7,819 bases of DNA from Candidatus Bathyarchaeota archaeon. GTDB taxonomy: Archaea; Thermoproteota; Bathyarchaeia; 40CM-2-53-6; RBG-13-38-9. A program made the translations under genes and the position numbers. Under the pieces are notes generated by a model. The model saw only the letters and a list, made by a program, of their open reading frames with translations. It was not told where the DNA came from and made no database searches. The stretch's first letter is position 1. Every line of letters starts with the position of its first letter. The stretch is taken from NCBI GenBank assembly GCA_026394315.1, contig JAPKYM010000241.1:1-7819 (forward strand), written 5' to 3'. Below are positions 1-6,223 of this stretch, piece after piece.

Positions 1-31
1 GACGCTTGGCCCTCGCCTGAACAGGATTCAT
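1..31 (-). CDS. Possible start of a further downstream gene, running off the window
   Basis: Downstream of eL15 on the minus strand an ATG at 29-31 opens a frame (MNPVQARAKR) that continues to the window edge, with a weak GGTTGAT-like ribosome binding site 6 bases before it. Ten codons are too few to identify anything. The rest of positions 32-62 holds no recognisable signal. Confidence 0.2.
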   Translation of the reverse strand, partial: MNPVQARAKR

Positions 32-62
32 GAGATATCAACCGGGATTTTTACTTTGAGCC

Positions 63-512
63 TTAGATCCATTTCGTCTTGGGAAAAATGCCTACTGCCG
101 GATGACTCGGGTCGACCACCAATACTTCTGCCCAGAAATACATCCCGTCTGACCATAGATAATAGGAGTTTAGAACTTCCATGTTGGGGTATTTCCTGGC
201 TACTCTTTCCTCCGCGATCCGTTTGTAGCTTTCGGCCCATTTGACCTTGGTTACTCCCATGCCTTTTTGCCTACGACCTGAGACCGGTCTTGCCTTTCTG
301 GCACCACTTCTTCGGACTCTGGCCCTAACGACTACGTAGCCCTGCTTGTCCCTGTAGCCGAGTCTTCGTGCACGCCCTAGCCTAGTGGGCTTCTCCACGC
401 GTAGAATAGCGGGATCTCTGCGCCATTTGAAGGCAAGCTGGCGCATCATCTGCTCCGTCGCTTCGCCTCGAACTCGCAAAGATTTGCTCCTAGACTCATT
501 TGGAGAACTCAA
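63..512 (-). CDS. rpl15e: Large-subunit ribosomal protein eL15 (L15e), short form
   Basis: This is a structural protein of the archaeal and eukaryotic 50S/60S subunit that binds 23S rRNA. The family core is clear: WRRDP at residues 30-34, VEKPTRLGRARRLGYRDKQG at 39-58, an arginine-rich stretch (VVVRARVRRSGARKARP, 60-76), then GRRQKGMGV and EERVARKYPNMEVLNSYY, ending with VDPSHPAV near 133-140. The start is TTG at 510-512: an in-frame TAA lies directly upstream and GAGG sits 4 bases before it. At 149 residues it is shorter than the usual eL15 of about 190 residues: it lacks the usual YxYIxEAW-type N-terminus and stops right after the KWI segment, without the conserved RGLTSAGK-like tail. No frame in the remaining 62 bases restores that tail, so this looks like a genuinely short form and not a frameshift. 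It stands alone after a 172-base gap with its own probable promoter. Confidence 0.95.
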   Translation of the reverse strand: MSSPNESRSKSLRVRGEATEQMMRQLAFKWRRDPAILRVEKPTRLGRARRLGYRDKQGYVVVRARVRRSGARKARPVSGRRQKGMGVTKVKWAESYKRIAEERVARKYPNMEVLNSYYLWSDGMYFWAEVLVVDPSHPAVGIFPKTKWI

Positions 513-516
513 TTAT

Positions 517-520
517 CCTC
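517..520 (-). promoter_or_regulatory. Ribosome binding site deciding the TTG start of eL15
   Basis: On the minus strand GAGG is followed by ATAA and then the TTG start. The spacing of 4 bases is tight but usable. The TAA in the spacer is the in-frame stop that bounds the reading frame, so no longer N-terminus is possible without a frameshift. Confidence 0.5.
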
Positions 521-529
521 GACTCGTTT

Positions 530-570
530 GTAGTCGCATACCCATCTTTAACGTGAAGATAGGGGGCTAC
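530..570 (-). other. Predicted stem-loop in the 5' leader of eL15
   Basis: The two ends pair as GUAG with CUAC. An inner helix pairs CCC and AUCUU with AAGAU and GGG across one bulged base, closing a 7-base loop. In the minus-strand RNA this would lie almost exactly at the predicted transcription start and about 18 bases before the TTG codon. It could be a regulatory leader structure, for instance for ribosomal-protein feedback, but function is inference. Pairing was done by eye and no folding energy was computed. Confidence 0.35.
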
Positions 571-587
571 TTTTGCAGTAATCTCTT

Positions 588-599
588 GATAAACCTTCC
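588..599 (-). promoter_or_regulatory. Probable archaeal promoter (BRE plus TATA box) for eL15
   Basis: On the minus strand GGAAGG, a purine-rich BRE-like element, runs straight into TTTATC, close to the archaeal TATA box. A start about 25 bases downstream would fall near 566, giving a leader of roughly 54 bases. It lies in the 172-base gap upstream of eL15, where a new transcript is expected. Confidence 0.4.
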
Positions 600-622
600 T
601 AGATTATTGAACTGTGCAGCTG

Positions 623-671
623 TGAGTACTCAGCAATTGATGATTTGTATGCGAAAATGTTAGCGCGCGCT
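623..671. other. Two perfect 10-bp palindromes upstream of the eL15 promoter
   Basis: TGAGTACTCA at 623-632 and AGCGCGCGCT at 662-671 are each perfectly self-complementary. The first lies about 24 bases upstream of the BRE-like element and could be an operator. The second lies 13 bases after the stop codon of the 107-residue gene and could form a short 3' end structure. No known binding-site family was recognised in either. Confidence 0.25.
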
Positions 672-684
672 GAGTTCGATTGTT

Positions 685-1008
685 CTATGCTAATCCTGCC
701 TCCTTCAAATAGAATCCGTCTTTCTTCCTGGTTCCGAAGCTTCTGAGACCTTTTTCGTTCAGCTGTTTGCGAAGATCTTCGGCACAGTCCGTTGTGATTT
801 CTCCTTTCTCTAGAAGATATGAGATAGTATTCTCCGCTTGCTCATTCGTGTCGCATCTTCTTAGGTAGTCTATGACGGTCGGGGCATAGTCCTTGAATTT
901 GTCAACTTCTCCAGCCTCCTCGCTTGTCAGATCGGAGATTCCGTGTTCAATCTCTCGGCAGAGGTTTGGGAATCTTCTTCGGAATTCATTCTTGTCCAGT
1001 TCAACCAA
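685..1008 (-). CDS. Conserved archaeal hypothetical protein, possibly DUF2095 family
   Basis: I do not recognise a function. The 107-residue protein is soluble-looking, acidic in its first half (LDKNEFRRRFPNLCREIEHG at 4-23, then several Glu/Asp), and ends with a basic and glycine-containing segment (RSFGTRKKDGFYLKEAG). The opening FRRRFPNLxxEI pattern and the C-terminal GxRKxxGFY pattern resemble, from memory, the archaeal family DUF2095; this is tentative. No membrane segment, signal peptide or metal-binding cluster is visible; there are only three cysteines, widely spaced. The start is TTG, with a strong GGAGG 9 bases upstream, and there is no other Met in the protein. It begins three bases after the glmU stop and in the same frame, so it is almost certainly cotranscribed and probably translationally coupled with glmU. 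Confidence 0.8.
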   Translation of the reverse strand: MVELDKNEFRRRFPNLCREIEHGISDLTSEEAGEVDKFKDYAPTVIDYLRRCDTNEQAENTISYLLEKGEITTDCAEDLRKQLNEKGLRSFGTRKKDGFYLKEAGLA

Positions 1009-1011
1009 TTC

Positions 1012-2304
1012 TCAGATCCTCCGCGCCTGCCTTGATTGGGGTTTCTGCACGGTCGTAGTCTGCCTTAGGACCTTGACACCAGTGGGTAAGTCACGATACA
1101 ACGTCACCCCGGGGCCTATTTGGGCCCCTGTACCAATCTTCACTCCGGGCATCAAATTGACATTAATACCCGTGCTAACGTCATCCCCTATTATTGCTCC
1201 CAGCTTTTTTCTCCCGCTGTCAATTGCCTTTCCCTTGATCCTCATACGTATGCTTCTGTGATCCAGACGCAAGTTCCCAGTGATTGTTCCGGCACCGACG
1301 TTGCATCGTTCTCCTATAATGCTATCACCAATGTAGCTTTGGTGCGGGATCTTTGTGTCCTTCATGATTATACAGTTCTTGAGTTCGCAACCATTTCCTA
1401 CCCGGACATTTTGGCCGATGCTCGTATATGGTCTGACGTAGCAATTCGGGCCAATTATGGATCCCTCACCGACGTATGCTGGGCCTTCTATGCGAGCTCC
1501 TGACAAGATCTTCGCGCCTGATTGTAGGATCACCGGACCTTCGATGACAGCTGTGTTTTCTGTGTTTCCGCTTCGGTCGGGTTTAAGAGTCTTCAGAGCG
1601 CGCTCATTTGCGTCGAGTAGATCCCAAGGGGCACCTATGTCAAGCCAATACTCTGGTTCTATTGGGATTGATCCGACACGTCCTCCATGTCTTACTATTT
1701 TCAGTATGGAGTCGGTTAGCTCATACTCTCCTCGTATGGATCTTCTTGTTGTCTTTACTGCATCGAAGATGCTTTTCCCGAAGAAGTATATCCCTGCATT
1801 TGCTAGGCCCTCTGGAACAGGTTGTTTAGGTTTCTCAATTATGTCTTTGACATACCCGTCCTCAGTTTGGACTAAGCCGTATTGGTTTTGATTCTTGACA
1901 GCGACGACGCTCACTGCTGCTTCTAGGGATCTGTCATTGAATGCGCTCATCATTTGCTTGATAGCATCTGGAGAGATATACAGGTCTCCATGACATAAGA
2001 GAAAACGTGATTCCTCAATCTGGTCTTTCACCAGCCCCACTGCGTCAGCGGTGCCAAGCGCCTTATGTTGATTGACGTATTTGATGGTAATGCCCAAGTT
2101 CTGTCCGTCGGAGAGATAGCTCTTAATGATTTCTCCCTTGTAACCTACTACGATTGTGAACTCTCTTACACCGTTGTGGATGAAGGCGTCGATTAGATGC
2201 AGAATCAGCGGACGGCCTCCGACTGGAATCATGTGTTTGGAACGGTTTTCCGTTAGAGGTAGCAGCCGCACCCCCTTACCAGCGGCTAGGATAACGGCTC
2301 TCAA
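1012..2304 (-). CDS. glmU: Bifunctional sugar-1-phosphate nucleotidyltransferase/acetyltransferase (GlmU-like)
   Basis: The likely role is UDP-GlcNAc synthesis: acetylation of glucosamine-1-phosphate, then uridylyl transfer. The N-terminal Rossmann-like nucleotidyltransferase has LAAGKGVRLLPLT at 6-18, GTADAVG at 84-90, the metal-binding GDLYI at 106-110, EKP at 157-159, NAGIYFF at 169-175, GEYELTDS and then WLDIGAPWDLL at 220-230. From about 250 to 400 runs a left-handed beta-helix of hexapeptide repeats. It carries the acetyltransferase signature HQSYIGDS (321-328) and NVGAGTITGNLRLD (336-349), with a His, Tyr and Asn in places expected from archaeal bifunctional enzymes. The 430-residue length fits that family. 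The start is TTG, with GAGAGG 8 bases upstream; the protein then opens directly with the family's usual MRAVILAAG. It follows glmM by 78 bases. Exact sugar and nucleotide specificity cannot be read from the sequence; archaeal relatives are often broad. Confidence 0.88.
   Translation of the reverse strand: MRAVILAAGKGVRLLPLTENRSKHMIPVGGRPLILHLIDAFIHNGVREFTIVVGYKGEIIKSYLSDGQNLGITIKYVNQHKALGTADAVGLVKDQIEESRFLLCHGDLYISPDAIKQMMSAFNDRSLEAAVSVVAVKNQNQYGLVQTEDGYVKDIIEKPKQPVPEGLANAGIYFFGKSIFDAVKTTRRSIRGEYELTDSILKIVRHGGRVGSIPIEPEYWLDIGAPWDLLDANERALKTLKPDRSGNTENTAVIEGPVILQSGAKILSGARIEGPAYVGEGSIIGPNCYVRPYTSIGQNVRVGNGCELKNCIIMKDTKIPHQSYIGDSIIGERCNVGAGTITGNLRLDHRSIRMRIKGKAIDSGRKKLGAIIGDDVSTGINVNLMPGVKIGTGAQIGPGVTLYRDLPTGVKVLRQTTTVQKPQSRQARRI
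1015..1022 (-). promoter_or_regulatory. Strong ribosome binding site inside the glmU 3' end
   Basis: The minus strand reads GGAGGATC within the last codons of glmU, followed by its TGA and then the TTG start of the 107-residue gene, 9 bases after GGAGG. This near-perfect Shine-Dalgarno sequence fixes the TTG start. Confidence 0.7.
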
Positions 2305-2312
2305 AGCATCAG

Positions 2313-2318
2313 CCTCTC
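2313..2318 (-). promoter_or_regulatory. Ribosome binding site for glmU
   Basis: GAGAGG on the minus strand lies 8 bases before the TTG codon. The remaining glmM-glmU gap (2305-2382) shows no convincing TATA box, which favours a shared glmM-glmU transcript. Confidence 0.5.
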
Positions 2319-2382
2319 AGATCATTACTCTGTCAGGTAGCTTATCTTGTTGATCACGAATTTCTCTTCCGCAGCCACGGTT

Positions 2383-3786
2383 CTATTGCGTCGAATCTTG
2401 TTTTATCAGATTTTGAGTGTATGTGATGGTATCGCTCATTAGTGATTCTGCCCTTGATTGATCCTTTTCTTCAACAGTTATCCTGAGAATCGGTTCAGTT
2501 CCACTTGGTCGGACCAATACCCATCCTGATTCAGATGACATCCGAACACCGTCAATAGTGAGGACTTCACTTTCTGCCGATATTATCTTGGGAAGTTCCG
2601 ATTCTAGTTTCTTCATGACGTTGGCCTTATGCTCACCAGGGCAAGCGACTTTGGTTCTCAGTATTGAGTATTTCGGGGCTAGACCAACGAACCTTGAGAG
2701 AGTCATGTTGACCTGCTCGCTGAAAACGGTGTTCAGAACGAGCATACTCGACAGTAGCCCGTCTGGGCACAGGCTGTAGTCGGGGTTTATCCAAGCACCG
2801 CTAGCCTCTGCGCCAAGGGCTGCTTTGTGCTTCAACACTGCTTCGGCGACGTTCACATCTCCGACAGCTGTTCTTATGACTCTACCGCCAACTGCCTCAA
2901 CGCACTCCTCGATACACATCGAGGCGTCCACGGGAACAACGATTGTGCTTTCGCTGTGTGATGACACGAGATAAGCGCCGTAAGAAGCTATCAACTGATC
3001 CATGGGGACGATCGCGCCATTCTCATCGACAATAGCCATTCTGTCCGCATCACCGTCATATGCTACTCCAGCGTTTGCTCCGACCTCTTTGACAAAACTC
3101 GAGAGCACGCCCAGAGACTCAGAATCTGGCTCTGGAGAACGTCCCGGGAAGAATCCGTCGGGTTGAGCATTGATCGCGAGGACTTCGCATCCTTGATCGC
3201 GGAAGAGTCTGGGCCCGATTGAGTGTGCGGCGCCGCATCCAGGGTCCACGACGACCTTTGGTGCCCTCTCAAAGACAACTAGGTTCTTAATCATCTCGAC
3301 ATATCGGTCAACGCAATCCACAGAGTCCATTACGCGCAGATGCGACCAGTCCGACCGCTTCAAAACTCCTGAGCTCATAGTCTCCTCGATTCTTCTTTCT
3401 AAGCTATGATTGAAGGCCATGCCATCTCCGTCGAATAACTTCACGCCATTGTATTTCGGGGGATTGTGACTTGCAGTAACCATCGTGCCTGCATGACATT
3501 TTGTGTCCGATGTCAAATACGCCAGTACGGGAGTGGGAATCAAACCATAGTTTCTGACAGCCGCACCTCCAGCCAAGAGGCCACCAATCAAGGAGCTGGC
3601 CATCATCTGACTTGACGTTCTCGTGTCAAAGCCAACGGCCACTCTGCCCGAAGCAGTAAAATTGGCAATTGCGAGACCGAGTTTCAGCACGAACTCTGGT
3701 GTGAGATCGACATTCGCAACGCCCCGCACACCAGATGTCCCGAAGAGTCTCTCTCTCAAGTCCGACCACAAGGAGTATCTGCTCAT
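2383..3786 (-). CDS. glmM: Phosphoglucosamine mutase / phosphomannomutase family enzyme
   Basis: This is an alpha-D-phosphohexomutase; here it most likely interconverts glucosamine-6-phosphate and glucosamine-1-phosphate for the adjacent glmU. All core elements are present: LFGTSGVRG at 14-22, the catalytic phosphoserine loop TASHNP at 104-109 (Ser106), the Mg-binding loop DGDADR at 244-249, and the phosphate-binding loop RPSGTEP at 426-432. The sugar-specificity loop reads GAEASGAW (325-332), where many relatives have GExSGH, so His is replaced by Ala. The length of 467 residues is normal. About 12 extra residues precede the usual RLFGTSG start. The ATG has AAGGA directly against it with no spacing, and in-frame TTG codons at residues 6 and 10 are alternatives, so the start is uncertain. 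Pairing with glmU supports the glucosamine assignment, but a phosphomannomutase or phosphoglucomutase role remains possible. Confidence 0.87.
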   Translation of the reverse strand: MSRYSLWSDLRERLFGTSGVRGVANVDLTPEFVLKLGLAIANFTASGRVAVGFDTRTSSQMMASSLIGGLLAGGAAVRNYGLIPTPVLAYLTSDTKCHAGTMVTASHNPPKYNGVKLFDGDGMAFNHSLERRIEETMSSGVLKRSDWSHLRVMDSVDCVDRYVEMIKNLVVFERAPKVVVDPGCGAAHSIGPRLFRDQGCEVLAINAQPDGFFPGRSPEPDSESLGVLSSFVKEVGANAGVAYDGDADRMAIVDENGAIVPMDQLIASYGAYLVSSHSESTIVVPVDASMCIEECVEAVGGRVIRTAVGDVNVAEAVLKHKAALGAEASGAWINPDYSLCPDGLLSSMLVLNTVFSEQVNMTLSRFVGLAPKYSILRTKVACPGEHKANVMKKLESELPKIISAESEVLTIDGVRMSSESGWVLVRPSGTEPILRITVEEKDQSRAESLMSDTITYTQNLIKQDSTQ

Positions 3787-3812
3787 TCCTTGCCAGAATA
3801 GTCATGTCTGGC
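3787..3812 (-). promoter_or_regulatory. Hairpin and AAGGA abutting the glmM start
   Basis: GCCAGA and TCTGGC (3792-3812) form a perfect 6-bp stem with a 9-base loop. AAGGA (3787-3791) follows at once and then ATG with no gap. Such an arrangement could mask or present the ribosome binding site, or it could mean that the true start is a downstream TTG. A weak TATA-like CTTAAG at 3842-3847 lies further upstream, in the 104-base gap after the eS1 gene. Confidence 0.35.
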
Positions 3813-3890
3813 TCACGTAGATGGAGTTTGCTGAACAACATCTTAAGGTAAGCAGATCTATCACATGCCCTACCTACGAAATGCTAGAGA

Positions 3891-4538
3891 CTAGGCTGTC
3901 TGGGCTTCTTGGGCTACTGGAGCCACCTTAGGTGCTGGTACCTGCGGTTGAGAAAGTAGCTTTGACTTCCTGACGCCGACGTGCCGTAGAGGGCTTATTC
4001 TTTTACCGATATTGTAGATATCTGATCCTATCCCGGCCTTAGCTACGCTCCCCAGAACCATCTCATGGCAGAGCTGGTCATAGGTCAGGGCCTTTGCCTT
4101 TTCCTCAAGAACTTCGCACATCATGCGTCTTATGGCGTGTTGCTGTGAAATATTCACTCTGCTTTTGGCAAAAGCGACAACAGAAACCCTTGAAGTGTAA
4201 CCATCCTTTGTCGTAATCTTGAAAATGCCATCTATTCTTGAACTACCCCTACGCACTAGGCTTCTGAGGTAGTCAGCGGAATACTCATGCCCTTTCAGTA
4301 TTGTTTCGACTCTATCTCCCTTGATTTCTCTCACCAGGAAGTAGAGTTTGATGGATTGGTGTGAGAAGTCTCCGGTTATTTCGTAGAGAGTACTCTCCAC
4401 TACTCTTCCAAGTAATCTAGATGGATCTGCGCACGGAATGTTAGCAATATTGAGTTCGCCGAAATATGATGGTGTGAATACTTGGTACCATTCTTTCAAT
4501 CGCCACTTATCTCGGATCCTTCCAGGGGCTTTTGACAA
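3891..4538 (-). CDS. rps3ae: Small-subunit ribosomal protein eS1 (S3Ae)
   Basis: This is an archaeal/eukaryotic 30S/40S protein that binds near the mRNA exit and platform region. The family pattern is clear from the N-terminal IRDKWRLKEWYQVFTPSYFGE (8-28), the DPSRLLGRVVE segment at 38-48, TGDFSHQSIKLYFLVREI at 55-72, HEYSADYLRSLVRRGSSRID at 84-103, and the C-terminal GSDIYNIGKRISPLRHVGVRKSK at 171-193. The 215-residue length is normal. The last 20 residues form a low-complexity Pro/Ala/Gln tail (QPQVPAPKVAPVAQEAQ), probably disordered. The start is TTG: an in-frame TAA lies two codons upstream and GAGGT sits 7 bases before it. It lies downstream of serS after a 124-base gap with its own likely promoter. 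Neighbourhood with pcc1 and recJ is an established archaeal arrangement. Confidence 0.96.
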   Translation of the reverse strand: MSKAPGRIRDKWRLKEWYQVFTPSYFGELNIANIPCADPSRLLGRVVESTLYEITGDFSHQSIKLYFLVREIKGDRVETILKGHEYSADYLRSLVRRGSSRIDGIFKITTKDGYTSRVSVVAFAKSRVNISQQHAIRRMMCEVLEEKAKALTYDQLCHEMVLGSVAKAGIGSDIYNIGKRISPLRHVGVRKSKLLSQPQVPAPKVAPVAQEAQTA

Positions 4539-4545
4539 GTGTTAG

Positions 4546-4550
4546 ACCTC
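4546..4550 (-). promoter_or_regulatory. Ribosome binding site for the TTG start of eS1
   Basis: GAGGT on the minus strand lies 7 bases before TTG, an ideal spacing. Since a TAA closes the frame within the spacer, the TTG start is well supported. Confidence 0.65.
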
Positions 4551-4581
4551 AATCTTGGCTCGAGCTACTACCATAGCCATC

Positions 4582-4588
4582 CTTAAAA
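4582..4588 (-). promoter_or_regulatory. Possible TATA box for the eS1 gene
   Basis: The minus strand reads TTTTAAG here. Transcription starting about 25 bases downstream would begin near 4560, giving a leader of about 20 bases that still contains the GAGGT ribosome binding site. No clear BRE is visible, so this is tentative. Confidence 0.35.
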
Positions 4589-4607
4589 TGTTTGCTGGGA
4601 TTCCTTG

Positions 4608-4639
4608 GATGCACCTTTGCATCATCGCGCTGGTGCGCG
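4608..4639 (-). other. Two tandem perfect hairpins between serS and eS1
   Basis: GATGCA and TGCATC (4608-4623) form a 6-bp stem with a 4-base loop. CGCGC and GCGCG (4626-4639) form a 5-bp stem with a 4-base loop. Only 2 bases separate them. In the minus-strand RNA they start 23 bases after the serS stop codon and end about 20 bases before the putative eS1 TATA box, so they would lie in the serS 3' untranslated region. No T-run follows, so this is not a standard archaeal terminator; an mRNA 3'-end or processing structure is possible. Confidence 0.4.
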
Positions 4640-4662
4640 TACCATGTTCAATTCTCCCGAAC

Positions 4663-6222
4663 TTATTGTTTCCTTGGAGGCCACATCAGACTTTGGGGTA
4701 AAGTGAAGCCCTTGTTGAATTTCGTTTCTACGCTTTTTGGCCAATCTTCGGGTTCAAATCCGTGAGTGGACAGGAAAGCGGCCACCCAGCGCGTCAGTCC
4801 TAGGCCTGAGCAACCTGTCCAAGTCTCTCGGTTCTTAAGTTCGCGAATGCTGAAGCTCTCAATGAACTTCAGTTTGTGTACGAAGCACCCCGCAACCTCA
4901 AGCCATTCAGAGGACTCTCTCGATCCTCTGTACGGCAGATATATCTCAAGGTCGTATGCGGGCACTTTCTCACTGTCATGGATGTTCATATCCACCGAAC
5001 CTTCGCGGGCCCAGAAGGGTATAGCCGCGGTGACTCGCCACTCCATGTCTAGAGATTTGTCAGCCACGTGGACGCATCGGTCTAGAATCGAGTCTCGGAT
5101 CTCAACGATCTGCTTGGGCGTGCCCAGATAGGTCAGCTCTATTCTCTGGAACTCTTGAACCCTGACCATTCCTTCAACTCCGCCGCCCTCCCACCTGTAG
5201 GTCCATCCTGATGCATCGTAGAGTTTGTGTGGGTAGTCGTCCTGATTCAAGGTCTCTTTTCCGTAGAACTGCCAGAATGGTTCGCATTGAGCTGGGGCCA
5301 GCACATATTCTGGATCCTTGAGGGCTCTCTTTAGGGACGCTCTTGATATCTCTTTCGTCAATCGCATCGTCTCTTTGAATTCATTGAAGGCGTCTGGGTC
5401 TCTTGGTGGAGGGAAGCAGTAGTACATACCTTCAGGGATATCATTGAGGTATCCTGGCATCTTCTTCATTACGTCAAGAGGGATCAATTTTGGAAGCATG
5501 AAGGGTTGGAAGCCTAGGTGATGAGCGACCTCATCCAATAGAATGTTCCTTGTTATTGTGAAAAGTTGTGCGTAGGGAGTTGTGTAGATCCACTGGCCAC
5601 GTCCTGGAAACTCTTTAACCCACCCTAGCTCGATTGCTGTCTGCATGGGATCCTTGTCAAACTTAGCCTGTTTGGCTGCGCCTTTCTTTACGATTAGATT
5701 GGTCTGAATAGTCGGTGCCGGTTTTGCAGCTCCAGCAAGAATGTCTTTAACTCTAGTAATGAGTCTGTCAGGTACGTTGTTCTTAAGGTCGTGCTCGCTC
5801 ATCTCGCCAACGATAATCCTCGCCTTGTCCCGCTGATACTCAACTCTGTAGATGCCAGGCATTGCCCTTATCCTATTAGCTGTCTCCGTGTTGATTTCAT
5901 GGGCACTTGGAATCGAGAATTCTATGGTTTGAGCTTTGAGCTCTCTTATGCCAATCTTGAAGTCTCGTCCAAGTGTGCCTGCAAGGAATTTTCTTAATCT
6001 TAGAGAAGCTGTCGTTGCCCTGACAAGTGTTCCAGATTCGATTGTTATCTGGAGGGAGGTGCCTTCAAGATTCCATGTGGTGACCTTTGCTGCCTCGGCT
6101 TCCTGACCTTTCGGAACACCCTTGGTCATGATTGTTCTGTTCGCTTCCTCGACAGCTGATTCTATGGTCTCTCGTGCTTTTTCCGCATCTTCGCTCAGCT
6201 TCATTAGTAGCGTTGCGTGCAT
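4663..6222 (-). CDS. serS: Seryl-tRNA synthetase, rare zinc-dependent (type 2, methanogen-type)
   Basis: It charges tRNA-Ser with serine. It matches the atypical SerRS known from methanogens such as Methanosarcina barkeri and not the common bacterial/eukaryotic form. The class II motifs are visible: motif 1 around FMLPKLIPLD (241-250), motif 2 WTYRWEGGGVEGMVRVQEFQRIE (340-362), motif 3 CSGLGLTRW (471-479). The family's zinc ligands appear as Cys313 (AQCEPFW), Glu362 (FQRIE) and Cys471; the 49-residue spacing of the first two equals that of the M. barkeri ligands Cys306/Glu355. The N-terminal 165 residues resemble the type-2 tRNA-binding domain and lack the long coiled-coil arm of common SerRS. 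I chose the ATG at 6220-6222 because it begins one base after the pcc1 stop and aligns with the family N-terminus; the open frame extends to 6294, and a GTG six codons upstream is an alternative. The length is 519 residues, near the family's roughly 500. Confidence 0.93.
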   Translation of the reverse strand: MHATLLMKLSEDAEKARETIESAVEEANRTIMTKGVPKGQEAEAAKVTTWNLEGTSLQITIESGTLVRATTASLRLRKFLAGTLGRDFKIGIRELKAQTIEFSIPSAHEINTETANRIRAMPGIYRVEYQRDKARIIVGEMSEHDLKNNVPDRLITRVKDILAGAAKPAPTIQTNLIVKKGAAKQAKFDKDPMQTAIELGWVKEFPGRGQWIYTTPYAQLFTITRNILLDEVAHHLGFQPFMLPKLIPLDVMKKMPGYLNDIPEGMYYCFPPPRDPDAFNEFKETMRLTKEISRASLKRALKDPEYVLAPAQCEPFWQFYGKETLNQDDYPHKLYDASGWTYRWEGGGVEGMVRVQEFQRIELTYLGTPKQIVEIRDSILDRCVHVADKSLDMEWRVTAAIPFWAREGSVDMNIHDSEKVPAYDLEIYLPYRGSRESSEWLEVAGCFVHKLKFIESFSIRELKNRETWTGCSGLGLTRWVAAFLSTHGFEPEDWPKSVETKFNKGFTLPQSLMWPPRKQ

Positions 6223-6223
6223 C

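Noticed and set aside
638..673. C/D box-like RNA on the plus strand (TGATGA followed by CTGA)
   Set aside because: The C box lacks its leading purine, the spacing fits only one guide, and there is no convincing C'/D' pair.
670..690. GTTCGAT resembling a tRNA T-loop
   Set aside because: No T-stem, anticodon arm or acceptor stem can be paired around it on either strand.
893..1891. Several plus-strand open frames opposite glmU and the 107-residue gene
   Set aside because: They overlap one another and lie antisense to well-supported coding sequence; their composition looks like reverse-frame translation.
3626..3841. Minus-strand 71-residue frame overlapping the start of glmM
   Set aside because: It overlaps the conserved glmM N-terminus in another frame and has no family resemblance.
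4539..4662. C/D box RNA or tRNA in the serS-eS1 gap
   Set aside because: ATGATG occurs on the minus strand but is part of the hairpin region, no D box follows, and no cloverleaf can be drawn.
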